Shown here: positions 19,891 to 29,402 of the stretch, one piece after another | Numbering within the stretch: position 1 is the first letter of the stretch | How the letters are laid out: each line of letters begins with the position of its first letter | NCBI GenBank assembly: GCA_902806565.1 | Contig: CADCXA010000042.1 | Span: forward strand, 558,001-622,000 | DNA: 64,000 nt | Direction: 5' to 3' | Source: Hypoxylon rubiginosum | Taxonomy: Eukaryota; Ascomycota; Sordariomycetes; Xylariales; Hypoxylaceae | Made by a program: the position numbers and the translations under genes | The notes under the pieces: generated by a model | Databases searched by the model: none | Seen by the model: only the letters and a program-made list of their open reading frames with translations | What the model was told of the DNA's origin: nothing

Positions 19891-22690
19891 ATGTCAACAA
19901 ACGAGGAGTTATTATCGAAATATCAGGGTGAAATCGTCCCTCGATCCTTTAGACCTGAATTCGTGGTCCTAAGCTATGTTATGTCTTCGATCGGAGCTGC
20001 TTTAACACTCGAACTACTCAACTGGCGAACGTCCCGCAATGGCTTGTTCAACCATCTCATACTCGTTAGCGCCGCCGTGGCAATGGGCGGTGTATCGATC
20101 TGGTGTATGGTAAGACTTCACAGCATCCCATCTAAAACACGACCGTCTCCTAATCTATCACAGCATTTTGTAGGAAACCGGGCAATGGTTCTGGATGACG
20201 ACGAACCTCGACTCCGCATCGACTATTCCAGCGGCTACGGCGCCCTCTCATTCTTCTTGCCCATCATAGTACTCCTAGTAACTTTCATGATTATTGGTGC
20301 GAACTATAAGGTCTCATGGAAGCGAATCTGCTGTGGAGGTGTCCTTTCGGGGGCTGCTATCTGTGGAATGCATTATCTGGGTAATGCCTCCATCAGGAAC
20401 TATGATGTCGTGTATGACAGAGCGTACATTGCAGCGGCATCCGTTATTGCTATATTCGACAGCATTATATCTTTGTATTTATTCTTCAAGGCCAGAGCGT
20501 CGTGGAAGAATACGTGGTGGAAACGAGCGATATCCGCGTGTCTGCTAGCTGGTGCCGTCTCGGGCATGCATTGGGCTGCCGCTGTGGGAACTAATTGTCG
20601 CCTATTGTACCTAAATGAGCGCACTGAACTTTCCCAGATACATGCTATCCTGGTCGTCAGTTGCCTAGCCGTCGTCGCCGCCCTCTTCATGATAGGATCT
20701 TCCGTCTACGCAACGTGGGCCACGAAGCGCATCGCCAACAAGGCCCAGCAAGTTGTCTTGGCAGTCGCGGTCTTTGATAATTCAGGGAGAATATTGGTAA
20801 CTTCAGATGGTTTATTACCGAGCGAGAAAATTACGGATACATACGTGGAAAGGATCCCAGGCGACACCTTCAATATCGCTCACCCTCTTTTTCATTGGAT
20901 GTTTCAAGCTTCGCGGAATTGGAACAGCGTCAGCGGTATGATCGACAGCATGACGAAGCATCTAGCCCGCTTGCCTAAGCGCAGCCGTGAAAGCAAAGCC
21001 CGCCTTATCGACGACGGCGGAAAACCCATCGAGAGATACGACACCATCTTTCGTGAGCTATTCTGTCTTGCAGCGGCCAACCTAGCAGACAAGCTGAAAG
21101 AGCAGTTAACCAACGTTGGTATTTTATGGGACGATATCCTGGCTACGGGAGTGGACGGGTTACCTCAAAAGCAAGGCTCAAACATTGCCCGTACGTTGGA
21201 AGAGGGCACCTATGAAGGTTTTGGCCGGGAGTTTGAGAGTCGGCTTGGGCGACAGCAAGAAGTCGGACGTGGCTCAATCATGTTCTTGGTTCGCCGTCTC
21301 GAGTACTCCCATGAAGCGGATAGGCTCGAGTCTGCCGGGTTTCGGTTTGCAGATGTCGATCAGGTATACGGTATCATCGGCACACGCATGCAGATAAAGA
21401 CGAGGGACCTCAAAGGCAAGCTGGCGCACATGGCAACCTTTGCCGACCAAAACACCGCGGTGGAGCCTGGTGTACATCTAGGCTTCTTTGGCGTAAAAGC
21501 TCGCGTGGGGAGCTTTGGTTTCGACGTTATAGTGAAGAAGGGTGCTCGAAACTCGCTTCCTTCTATGCCAATACCGCTCCAACGTCTCGAATCATGGCAA
21601 ATGGACAGTAAGCACATCCAAAGTCTTTTGGTCGCCCCCTTCTGTTACCCGTCTTTGAACCCAGGTAGTTGGCTCGGCCGCTTTTAAAACCTAAGGTTCA
21701 AGACATAGGTATCGTGTCGTGGGGACTCTCTATAATAGAAAGCAATTACTGATCTAAGGTGCCACAGTTATTCGCCAGTTTGACAGGATGAGCGTCCCTC
21801 TCCTCTTACAAAGCCTTGAAGCGCTGAGGGTGCTTTCCCCTCGAGAAATGCTATTTGCTTCTCAGCTGTCTGATGCCCTCCAATCTCTCCGTGCTTGGTT
21901 AGATAATCCTAACTTCGACGAGGCGGTGCTCACATCCAAGGTAGTTCAAATACCATGTCGTGGTGGGAAGGCTGGCACGATGGTTGCCTTATGCTTGATG
22001 ATTCCTATTCATGTTAGCATTAATAGTCCTAGGTGCGAATTCATACCCCTGAACTTCTTCAAAGTTCAGCAGATGGTATATAAGAATTCGTCGCATCTGG
22101 AAGCCTTCACACGATACGTACATCGGGAACTATCCCCAATCGTGAACGCAGCGTCAATCAGTACACCGCAAGCAACATATCGATATGCAAGACGAGCCAT
22201 CTTCCGGTGGAATCGATTTAGATCGTTACGCCATCTCGGACGAGCCAATACTAACGACTATGCCGTCGTGGAAGACAACGACACGACGCCAACCAAGTTC
22301 GGGCGGAAGTCTTCGAGCAATGATTCAAACCATTCGAATCAAGAATCAGACGACCGTCGAATATCACTCAATGAGGTATTCGACAAGAATATGGCAGCTC
22401 CATTATCTCCTTTAGGGGGTATCATGGTGTCACAAGAAATCCAGATAGATATAAGACAAGTTGACGACGCCAGCGCGGGATCGGCGCCGTTGAAAACTGC
22501 TGACCGAGTAACGCTTGTTAAGGCCGGTATAGGAATCGACTTCATGGAAATGATGGGTCTACCGGGAGCGGAAGAGGAGACGACGAGTAGTGGGAAGCCG
22601 CTCGGCTTAGCTGTGGCCGAGCGGGAGAAAGTCAACCAAGTAATCACATTCGTTGATGAGCTATTTGCCTTTTGCGTTGACGAGCTCTGA
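19891..22690 (+). CDS. MHYT-domain multi-spanning membrane protein
   Basis: Three exons (19891-20109, 20164-21664, 21768-22690) give 880 residues. The ATG at 19891 starts MSTNEELLSKY; the frame upstream has no better start. Splicing at 20109/20164 joins C-M to H-F-V-G-N, making the first MHYT-type motif (M73-H74). The second is C-G-M-H-Y-L-G (H143) and the third S-G-M-H-W (H209). These sit among about seven hydrophobic segments in the first 270 residues, which fits the MHYT module, proposed in bacteria to be a copper-containing sensor of O2, CO or NO. A VAVFDNSGRILVTSDG stretch after the last membrane segment is PAS-like in feel only. The remaining 550 residues form a long soluble tail I do not recognise, Ser-rich near residues 700-750. 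A sensing role is inferred. Confidence 0.88.
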
Positions 22691-24081
22691 TATCTGATAT
22701 TTTCTTGGGTCTTGTGTGTATCTAGCATATAATGAGGGAGCCGGTGTATTATTTTTTATTATGGGGGAAAGGGAGGCATAATTGATAATGATTATTAACT
22801 ATGACGGCGATTTGCATAGGAATAAAAAATTTATTGTTGAGACCGGTTGTTTTATCAATGATGACACCGCGCATGCTCGGTCCCATTAAGTCCCATTAAC
22901 GGGCTTGACGGGATACCCAAGGGGGATAATCGATATGCGCACGTGGAGAAAGATCCATCTTCAGTGGACCACCCCTAAAATTTCCTTTGTATGCAGATGC
23001 AGGTATTGTAGATACTGAAAGCAGATAGACGAATTATGTCTTAAGTGGTATGTGAGAGAATAATTTGCCGGTGGTCAACATCGTAAGTTATTCATGGGAA
23101 TTTATCCCTCTTTACCAGACTATGCTTAATTAGTAGGTAGAAAAGCATAATCGAGTACCACCCGTTGATTGATGGAAGATTTATTACCGAGGGAACCCAT
23201 GGGCTCTAGGTCTCTTGGAAACCATTTCCCTTCCCCTGTTCAATCTAGCCTTACTCGATAAATGCATATTGTTTCTTTGCTAGATGCGCGGTTTGCATCT
23301 TTACCGAGCCCAACCGTCAGATGGTTCGAACCCACTGTTCCAGTGTTGCCGCATTCCTTATTTATGGGTCTAATGTGGGGTATCTGCCGCTGGGCACTGC
23401 TCCCTTCGGGGAGTGAGCAGCGGTAGTCCCAGTCTTCTCAGCCCGGTCATTTGCAAGCTAAGGGGAAACACGACTAAGAAAACGAGTCCTTCCCTCCGTA
23501 CTTTTTTTTATTATTCTATCTCGGCATAACTTTGTAACCCAGATTTTGTACGAAACGATGTTGATATCAATACTTCCACGTAGCCGGCTCCATTCTTCCT
23601 CCCTTTGTTTCTCCACTGCCAGGGCTCACGAGAAGTAGCAGAGAAAAACATCAGACGCCGTGGCCAACCCCACGCTGGCCACAACATCATATTCTCTAAC
23701 CCTTTAGTTTTCCTTTACCAATAGTCTGAGGGAAATTTCTCAGTCCTTCTTTTTTTTTTCTCGTCATTCGTCAATCGTCATAATTCACGTACTCCGATTT
23801 CCAAAGTCAGTTGGACTCGAGTTCAATCGCTTTCTGCCAACCGACCGCCGACCAAAAGCCCTCATCCTACCTCCTCCCTCCGGCTCCCACCCTCCTTTCC
23901 CGAAGACTTAATCTAGTAAATTTTGACATACCTAGCTGTTGTGTTCGTATTACCGCTCGGAGAGCACAGCTTATTCTTGCAGCTCGGTATAGTTTGCATC
24001 AGCGGAGAAATACTGCAGACCGTGTAGCTAGCTATTCGAAGCGTGCTCGAATATTAATCTAGAGCTGTTTTACCTTCCGCC
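22691..24081. other. Intergenic: MHYT 3' region and GUT2 promoter
   Basis: 1.39 kb without a supported gene. The last 350 bases are pyrimidine-rich GUT2 leader. A strong two-part inverted repeat with a TTCG loop lies at 23384-23426 and is listed separately. Confidence 0.6.
23384..23426. repeat. GC-rich hairpin with TTCG tetraloop
   Basis: An outer 9-pair stem (23384-23392 with 23418-23426, one G-T pair) and an inner perfect stem CTCCC/GGGAG (23400-23404 with 23409-23413) close a TTCG loop. This is a stable RNA fold if transcribed in either direction. It lies 650 bases upstream of GUT2. It is not a tRNA. It could be part of a noncoding RNA or a remnant of a small inverted-repeat element. Confidence 0.6.
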
Positions 24082-26205
24082 ATGTCTAGGCTCGCCAGGG
24101 GATTGAGGCGTATTGCCCTCCCGGCTACGGTCGCCGCAGTCGGCGGTGGTGCCGTCCTGTATTCGTATCGTCCCCGGAATATCCCCGGATTCGAAGGTGC
24201 CGCCGTCCCTCCTCCCATCTACGGCGCCGATGGAACATTTAAACTTCCCCGGTTTCCCAGGATCAAGTCGCGCGATGAACAGATTGCCGAATTAAAAAAG
24301 AACAATACCGCAGAGGAGGAGTATGATATGCTTATCGTCGGCGGTGGTGCTACTGGTGCTGGTGTTGCGCTGGATGCTGTTACTAGAGGCCTCAAGGTAG
24401 CTGTCATCGAACGGGATGACTTCAGCAGTGGCACCAGCAGTAAAAGCACTAAACTCGTACACGGTGGTGTGAGATATCTGGAAAAGGCGGTATGGAATCT
24501 CGACTACAACCAGTACAAGTTGGTCAGGGAGGCCTTGACGGAACGCAAATATTTCTTGCAGACGGCCCCTCACCTGAGCTCGTGGCTCCCTATCATGCTT
24601 CCCTTGGACAAGTGGTGGAAGGCGCCGTATTATTGGGCTGGTACTAAGTTCTACGATTTCCTCGCTGGTAGTGAAGGCATTGAGAGTTCCTATTTCTTGA
24701 CTAGAAGTAAGGCGCTCGATGCATTCCCCATGCTGAAACAGACGGATCTCGTCGGTGCCCTGGTGTACTACGACGGTGCACACAATGACTCGAGAATGAA
24801 CGTCTCGATCGCTATGACTGCTGCAGTGTACGGAGCCACTATATTAAATCACGCCGAGGTAACTGGCCTGATGAAGAATGAGAATGGTAAGCTGTGCGGC
24901 GCTCAAGTGAAGGACCTGATCCCCGAGCGTAACGGCAAGAAATCCGAGCCGATATCTGTTAGGGCTAAATGTATTGTCAACTGTACTGGTCCCTTTACCG
25001 ATTCGATACGAAAGCTTGACGACCAGGACTGCAAGGACATTGTTGCGCCCGCATCTGGTGTTCACGTCATTCTACCCGGTTACTACAGCCCCTCCAATAT
25101 GGGTTTGATCGACCCTTCAACGTCAGATGGTCGAGTTATCTTCTTCCTGCCATGGCAAGGGAACACGATTGCAGGCACGACTGATGAGCCCACCACTATC
25201 TCCCAAAATCCATTACCAGATGAGAAGTCAATTCAATGGATTTTGAACGAAGTCAGCCACTACCTCTCGCCTGACATCAAGGTCCGCCGTGGCGATGTCC
25301 TCGCAGCCTGGTCTGGAATTCGTCCCCTTGTTAAGGACCCTAAGGCTAAGAACACCGAGTCACTCGTACGCAACCATCTCGTAGATATCTCTAGCTCGGG
25401 CCTCATAACATGCGCGGGCGGAAAATGGACGACCTACCGACAAATGGCAGAGGACTGTGTGGATGAGGCAGTCAAGGAGTTCAACCTTCCCACCAAGCCC
25501 TTCAGCGACGCTCCCCGAGTTAGCGGAACCGAGGCTATCGATGACGGCGCGATTTTGAACGGATCTTGCCAGACGCACAATGTTCGCTTGGTTGGTGCTC
25601 ACGGCTTCAGCAAGACACTGTTCATCAATCTCATCCAACACTTCGGCATCGAGACCGAGGTTGCCAAGCACCTGACGGAGAGCTACGGTGACAGGGCATG
25701 GACCGTCGCCGCCATGTGCAAGCCGACAGACCTACGGTTCCCGGCGAGAGGAGAGCGCATCGCCCGTCTCTACCCCTTCGTAGATGGCGAGATCCGCTAT
25801 GCTGTCAACCAGGAGTACGCACAGACCGCTGTTGATGTTCTCGCACGGAGGACCAGATTGGCCTTCCTGAACGCCCAGGCCGCTCTCGAGTGTCTGCCCA
25901 AGGTCATTGATATCATGAGCCAGGAGCTGAAATGGGATCGCGCGAGACAGGAGAAGGAATGGAAAGACAGTAAGTGCTCAACCCCACGTGTTCCGCGTAC
26001 CACGCTTTTCTCCCCAAAGGCGGAGAAAGTTTCTTGACTAACTCTTCCCGTGCTAGCTGTTGCATTCCTGCAGTCCATGGGCCTACCGGAGCCCATGCTG
26101 TCCGCTACCCGGGCCCAAATCGAGAAGGGGAAGTTCGACTTCAGTTCGACGCTCGAGTATAAGATGTACTCAAGACATGACAAGCCTCCCGTCGTAGAGG
26201 AGTAA
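24082..26205 (+). CDS. GUT2: FAD-dependent glycerol-3-phosphate dehydrogenase, mitochondrial
   Basis: Exons 24082-25969 and 26057-26205 (87-base intron) give 678 residues. The enzyme oxidises glycerol-3-phosphate to dihydroxyacetone phosphate at the outer face of the inner mitochondrial membrane and passes electrons to ubiquinone; it serves glycerol use and the G3P shuttle. The N-terminus is basic with a hydrophobic anchor (about residues 12-30). The FAD dinucleotide fold VGGGATGAG starts near residue 86, followed by SGTSSKSTKLVHGGVRYLE, the GlpD family signature. The C-terminal DAO-C part includes ALECLPKVIDIM, and the splice restores KDTVAFLQSMGLPEPML. No EF-hand is visible, as in yeast Gut2. 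The C-terminal tail is about 40 residues. Confidence 0.97.
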
Positions 26206-27581
26206 GAAAAGCCGTTGCGAAGAAAGCTAGAGGACATAACCTACCTATCGTAAGACGTAGTAAAGAGGGTCATATAGGGAACACCGTAATCTGAAACTAT
26301 AGATGGGCTGGATGGAGCGATTCTGGCGCAATGTCAATTTTCTTTTGGCAGGGAAGAAGGAGCATTTCAGCACGAGGTCTTCATCTTAATCTGCCATGTA
26401 TCTATTTAGGGAGCGTCACTGGAAGCGATGCAATCTCTTTTTCTATCGGGATATAGTCGGGATGGGGCTATGTAAGGATGGAAAGGGTTTTTAATAGTCG
26501 GTGATAAATATAATGAAAAATGACTATGAAGCCAACCTACTCCCTGTTCTCTCTCTAGCCAACAGGCCTCCCACCCATGATGCTCATGAGCTTGACCTAC
26601 ATGAAGCGGTTCTGTCTACTGGTCTGGTCTGGCTGAACCGTCATAGGCGGCAGATGCATTACATCCGTTAGCTTACCTCGGATGTTACACGGCGGGCTGT
26701 ACGAACTTCGCAAAGCAGAAGGGATTTCCGGAGAAGGTCGGGTCACCGCATACGAAGTCACATAACACAAGGAGCACTGCATGAGAAAACAAAAAAAGCC
26801 GCCGGGTAGGTAGGTCATATGTAGGTACGTTTGCCTATTTGAGTTATGTACATCAACTTGATACTATATTCATTGGTTTCCTCTCTAAAACCCCAGCCCT
26901 CCCCAAGCACAAGATCGGCCGATTATGATATATCAACATCGAAAAAATAGAATAAAAAAATAAGTCCCTTTTTCTCTCTCCAAAAACGCAAGCACAAATA
27001 ATCCCGTGGCGTTCTCGCGTTCCGCGGCCTCGCCTTAGTTTCCCAATAATGCCTCGCTCCCATTACGATGCGCGGAGTAATGTAAGAAGCTCCGTGTCTC
27101 AAAAAAACAGCTCGCATGATTCCGATGAAAAAAAAAAAGCAACGAGAATGCTGCTGAACAACCCCCCTCCCTCCCTTTCCCCTCCCTCCAAGCCAATAGT
27201 AATAAGTGGTATGAGTGGAAAAGTCGTTTCGTCTAAAACATGACCCTAAAGCCGTTTCAACCAACTCGCCCCTGATTTGAACGCCTCGCCGAAAAAATCC
27301 CATTTGATTCCCAGTCTATTGTCGTAAAATGTTCCCCGTGTATTTTGATGCTTGCCGCCCAATGGACCCGGTTGCCCGGCTGTCCAGATGATAACGCCGG
27401 ATAAAATAATAGTAGATGCTCTCCAGAACCAAAATAGCAAACCATGCTGAGGATTTCTTTTTTTAACGTCGCCCTGTCGATAGGCCGACATGATAAGTTA
27501 ATTGATCCATTCATTAATTCAACTAAACCCTCCACTCCAATAGTAAGTAGTGCCCCTGTCCTTGGACAAGATGAGATAGTC
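26206..27581. other. Intergenic, convergent 3' regions
   Basis: 1.38 kb between convergent genes. It contains A- and C-rich simple stretches near 26940-27190 and no open frame with coding character. It should include the 3' UTRs of GUT2 and of the RGS locus. Confidence 0.55.
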
Positions 27582-28400
27582 TCAGAATCCGGAATTGGCT
27601 CTCCTTACCGGTGCCGAGAAGACACGCTGAAGAAGGCCACGCTTGCCACTGTCTATCTTGCCGCACGGGTAGCGACAAGAGCACATGGAATCTGCTCTGC
27701 TGATTCCACATTTCGCCTGGCGTTCTAGTTCCGCATCCCAGCCGTAGAGGTCTTCCACGGAACCAGTTCGTGTGTAGGCATCCGAGTCAACAACTGTAAC
27801 CGACGCATCATCGTCGTCCCCCCTTTGTGATATACCCAGATAGTTTGAGAAATCGCTGAGGTTGGTTTCGGTGACGGTCAGTTTGTTGGCCTGCTCGGTG
27901 TCCGCGTCGCCGACCAGGGTCCCTGTTTCGGCGTTCACCTCCGCCTCTGTCTCGGTCTCGGTGTCGAACTCGAGAGGCTGGAGGGGTTCAGGCAGAGGGA
28001 GCAGCTCCAATGGTGATATCGGGCTATCGCATTGCTGCGACGGAACCAATGGGGCACTCTTCGCTTCCGGCTCTTCGACCACCCTCGCAGGTATTTTCAA
28101 AGGTTTTGGCACAGTGTTGCGGTGGCGACCTCGAGCACTGCGCCGGGCCGTCCACGACCCATTCTCATGATATGCGCACCGCGCTTTCGCGGCCACGCCC
28201 CCCATCGCATCTCCACTAATTGTTTGAGGATAGATGTGCAGTCCGGCAGGCACCCCGAGCGGAATCAGTAATCTCTCGCCGGGGTGAGGGTCCTCCCAAG
28301 ACGCCTTTGCGATATTAACAGTCTCGTGCCTTGGCGGATCCGAGCTGCTTTTGTCGTCCACAACAGTGGATACATTAGGTGGTGGCGTGGCCTGTAACCC
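27582..28400 (-). CDS. In-frame extension of the RGS locus or separate hypothetical frame
   Basis: This 819-base frame (272 codons plus TGA) follows the RGS stop directly, with no frame change, and has no ATG near its beginning (the first in-frame ATG is about 66 codons in). Codons look coding-like. Residues are Pro/Glu/Asp-rich in the middle (acidic TETETEAE run), then a more ordered C-terminal part with VDSDAYTRTGSVEDLYGWDAELERQ and a Cys cluster MCSCRYPCG, ending in basic GLLQRVFSAPVRRANSGF. I do not recognise a domain. I favour it being the C-terminal half of a longer RGS protein of about 600 residues rather than an independent gene. A GTAAGG near its end could also be a donor to a further exon. 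Confidence 0.55.
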   Translation of the reverse strand, partial: GLQATPPPNVSTVVDDKSSSDPPRHETVNIAKASWEDPHPGERLLIPLGVPAGLHIYPQTISGDAMGGVAAKARCAYHENGSWTARRSARGRHRNTVPKPLKIPARVVEEPEAKSAPLVPSQQCDSPISPLELLPLPEPLQPLEFDTETETEAEVNAETGTLVGDADTEQANKLTVTETNLSDFSNYLGISQRGDDDDASVTVVDSDAYTRTGSVEDLYGWDAELERQAKCGISRADSMCSCRYPCGKIDSGKRGLLQRVFSAPVRRANSGF

Positions 28401-29402
28401 TCATAACGGAGACTGGCTGGCGGAGGTTGAGCCGGCGGCACGTCGCATGGATTTGCTCTTCCTCGTCAAACCCAGCTTTGCTCCCATTCTCTTCCAGCTA
28501 TGTCCTGATATCGCCCTTTGCAAGGTGCTAGGTGATGTGCTGCGTGCGAAATCTGAGGTTGGTGGTGTAGTAGGTGGTGTCATGGGCTCAGCTTCAGGTG
28601 TCGAGTTCGGGCTGCCGCTGTCATCAGTCAAGTCGATATCCGCTGTTTCTATCGAACCGGAAGTTGAGCGATTGCCGACGCCGCCACTGCGCCCCATAAT
28701 AAAAAGCGGAAGATAGGATGCTCTCGGCGACTGGCTCGCATCATCAACAGGTGTTAGATCCCTAGGTATTCGAAGACGCGAGCGTCCTTCTCTGTAGTCG
28801 TAGGCCTCTTCCTCAGCACGTAGCTCAACCACGGTTGGCATGACGGACTCGAGAAAGGGCACGAGAACGGAGTCGTTGATTAGGTCCCGGACGATCTGAA
28901 CTGCCTCGTCAAACTCGGAAGGATCCGGCGGGTTTGCTCTGCAGCAGGGAAGCTGAAGCAGACGATCACGAACGCGGGCAGGAAGGTTCACTTCCCGCGG
29001 CGCACACGGCATGATGTACGCATCGATCACCTTCCGCCATAGCGAACATATATGCGCTGGACCATTTGGGAGTTGGCCCTGTACGATCTGATAATACGTC
29101 GCCCTGTATCGTTCAGCATCTAAGATGAATTCTAGCGTTTCTAGACAGTGGTTTTGGGATAGGAAGGCCATGAAAGAACTGAGCGTCCATGGCGGCGGTG
29201 CTGTGTTGGAGAGTATGTCTGTTAGTGATGGCTGGTTGGCGAATGGTGAGCCGGTCCGTGGTATGGCCCAGCTCGTTGGACGCGACGAATCCATTGCAGT
29301 TTCTTGTTCCCAGTCCTCGAAGACCGACGACGGTGGTGACAACTCCGTGGGAGATGGGTTCAAGTAGACTGGCGAGCTTCCTCGTAATCTAGGTTTTCCC
29401 AT
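28401..29402 (-). CDS. RGS-domain protein (regulator of G-protein signalling, RgsA/Rgs2-like)
   Basis: One exon of 333 residues from the ATG at 29402 (MGKPRLRGSS); an open stretch further upstream looks like leader. The RGS box spans about residues 72-188: PPPWTLSSFMAFLSQNHC and LETLEFILDAERYR match helices 1-4, and FDEAVQIVRDLINDSVLVPFLESV matches the last helices. RGS proteins speed GTP hydrolysis on G-alpha subunits and act at the plasma membrane; an N-terminal RGS box with a long Ser/Pro tail fits the RgsA (yeast Rgs2-like) class. The tail has PEAEPMTPPTTPPTS and a basic TRKSKSMRRAAG patch. The frame ends at TGA (28403-28401), but the same frame stays open to 27582. This could mean readthrough, an unspliced intron (candidate 28471-28400), a mutation or a base error; see findings. 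Confidence 0.88.
   Translation of the reverse strand: MGKPRLRGSSPVYLNPSPTELSPPSSVFEDWEQETAMDSSRPTSWAIPRTGSPFANQPSLTDILSNTAPPPWTLSSFMAFLSQNHCLETLEFILDAERYRATYYQIVQGQLPNGPAHICSLWRKVIDAYIMPCAPREVNLPARVRDRLLQLPCCRANPPDPSEFDEAVQIVRDLINDSVLVPFLESVMPTVVELRAEEEAYDYREGRSRLRIPRDLTPVDDASQSPRASYLPLFIMGRSGGVGNRSTSGSIETADIDLTDDSGSPNSTPEAEPMTPPTTPPTSDFARSTSPSTLQRAISGHSWKRMGAKLGLTRKSKSMRRAAGSTSASQSPL

Noticed and set aside
23320..23350. tRNA-like T-arm (GGTTCGAACCC)
   Set aside because: On neither strand do the flanking five bases form a T stem, and no acceptor, D or anticodon arms fit at the right distances.
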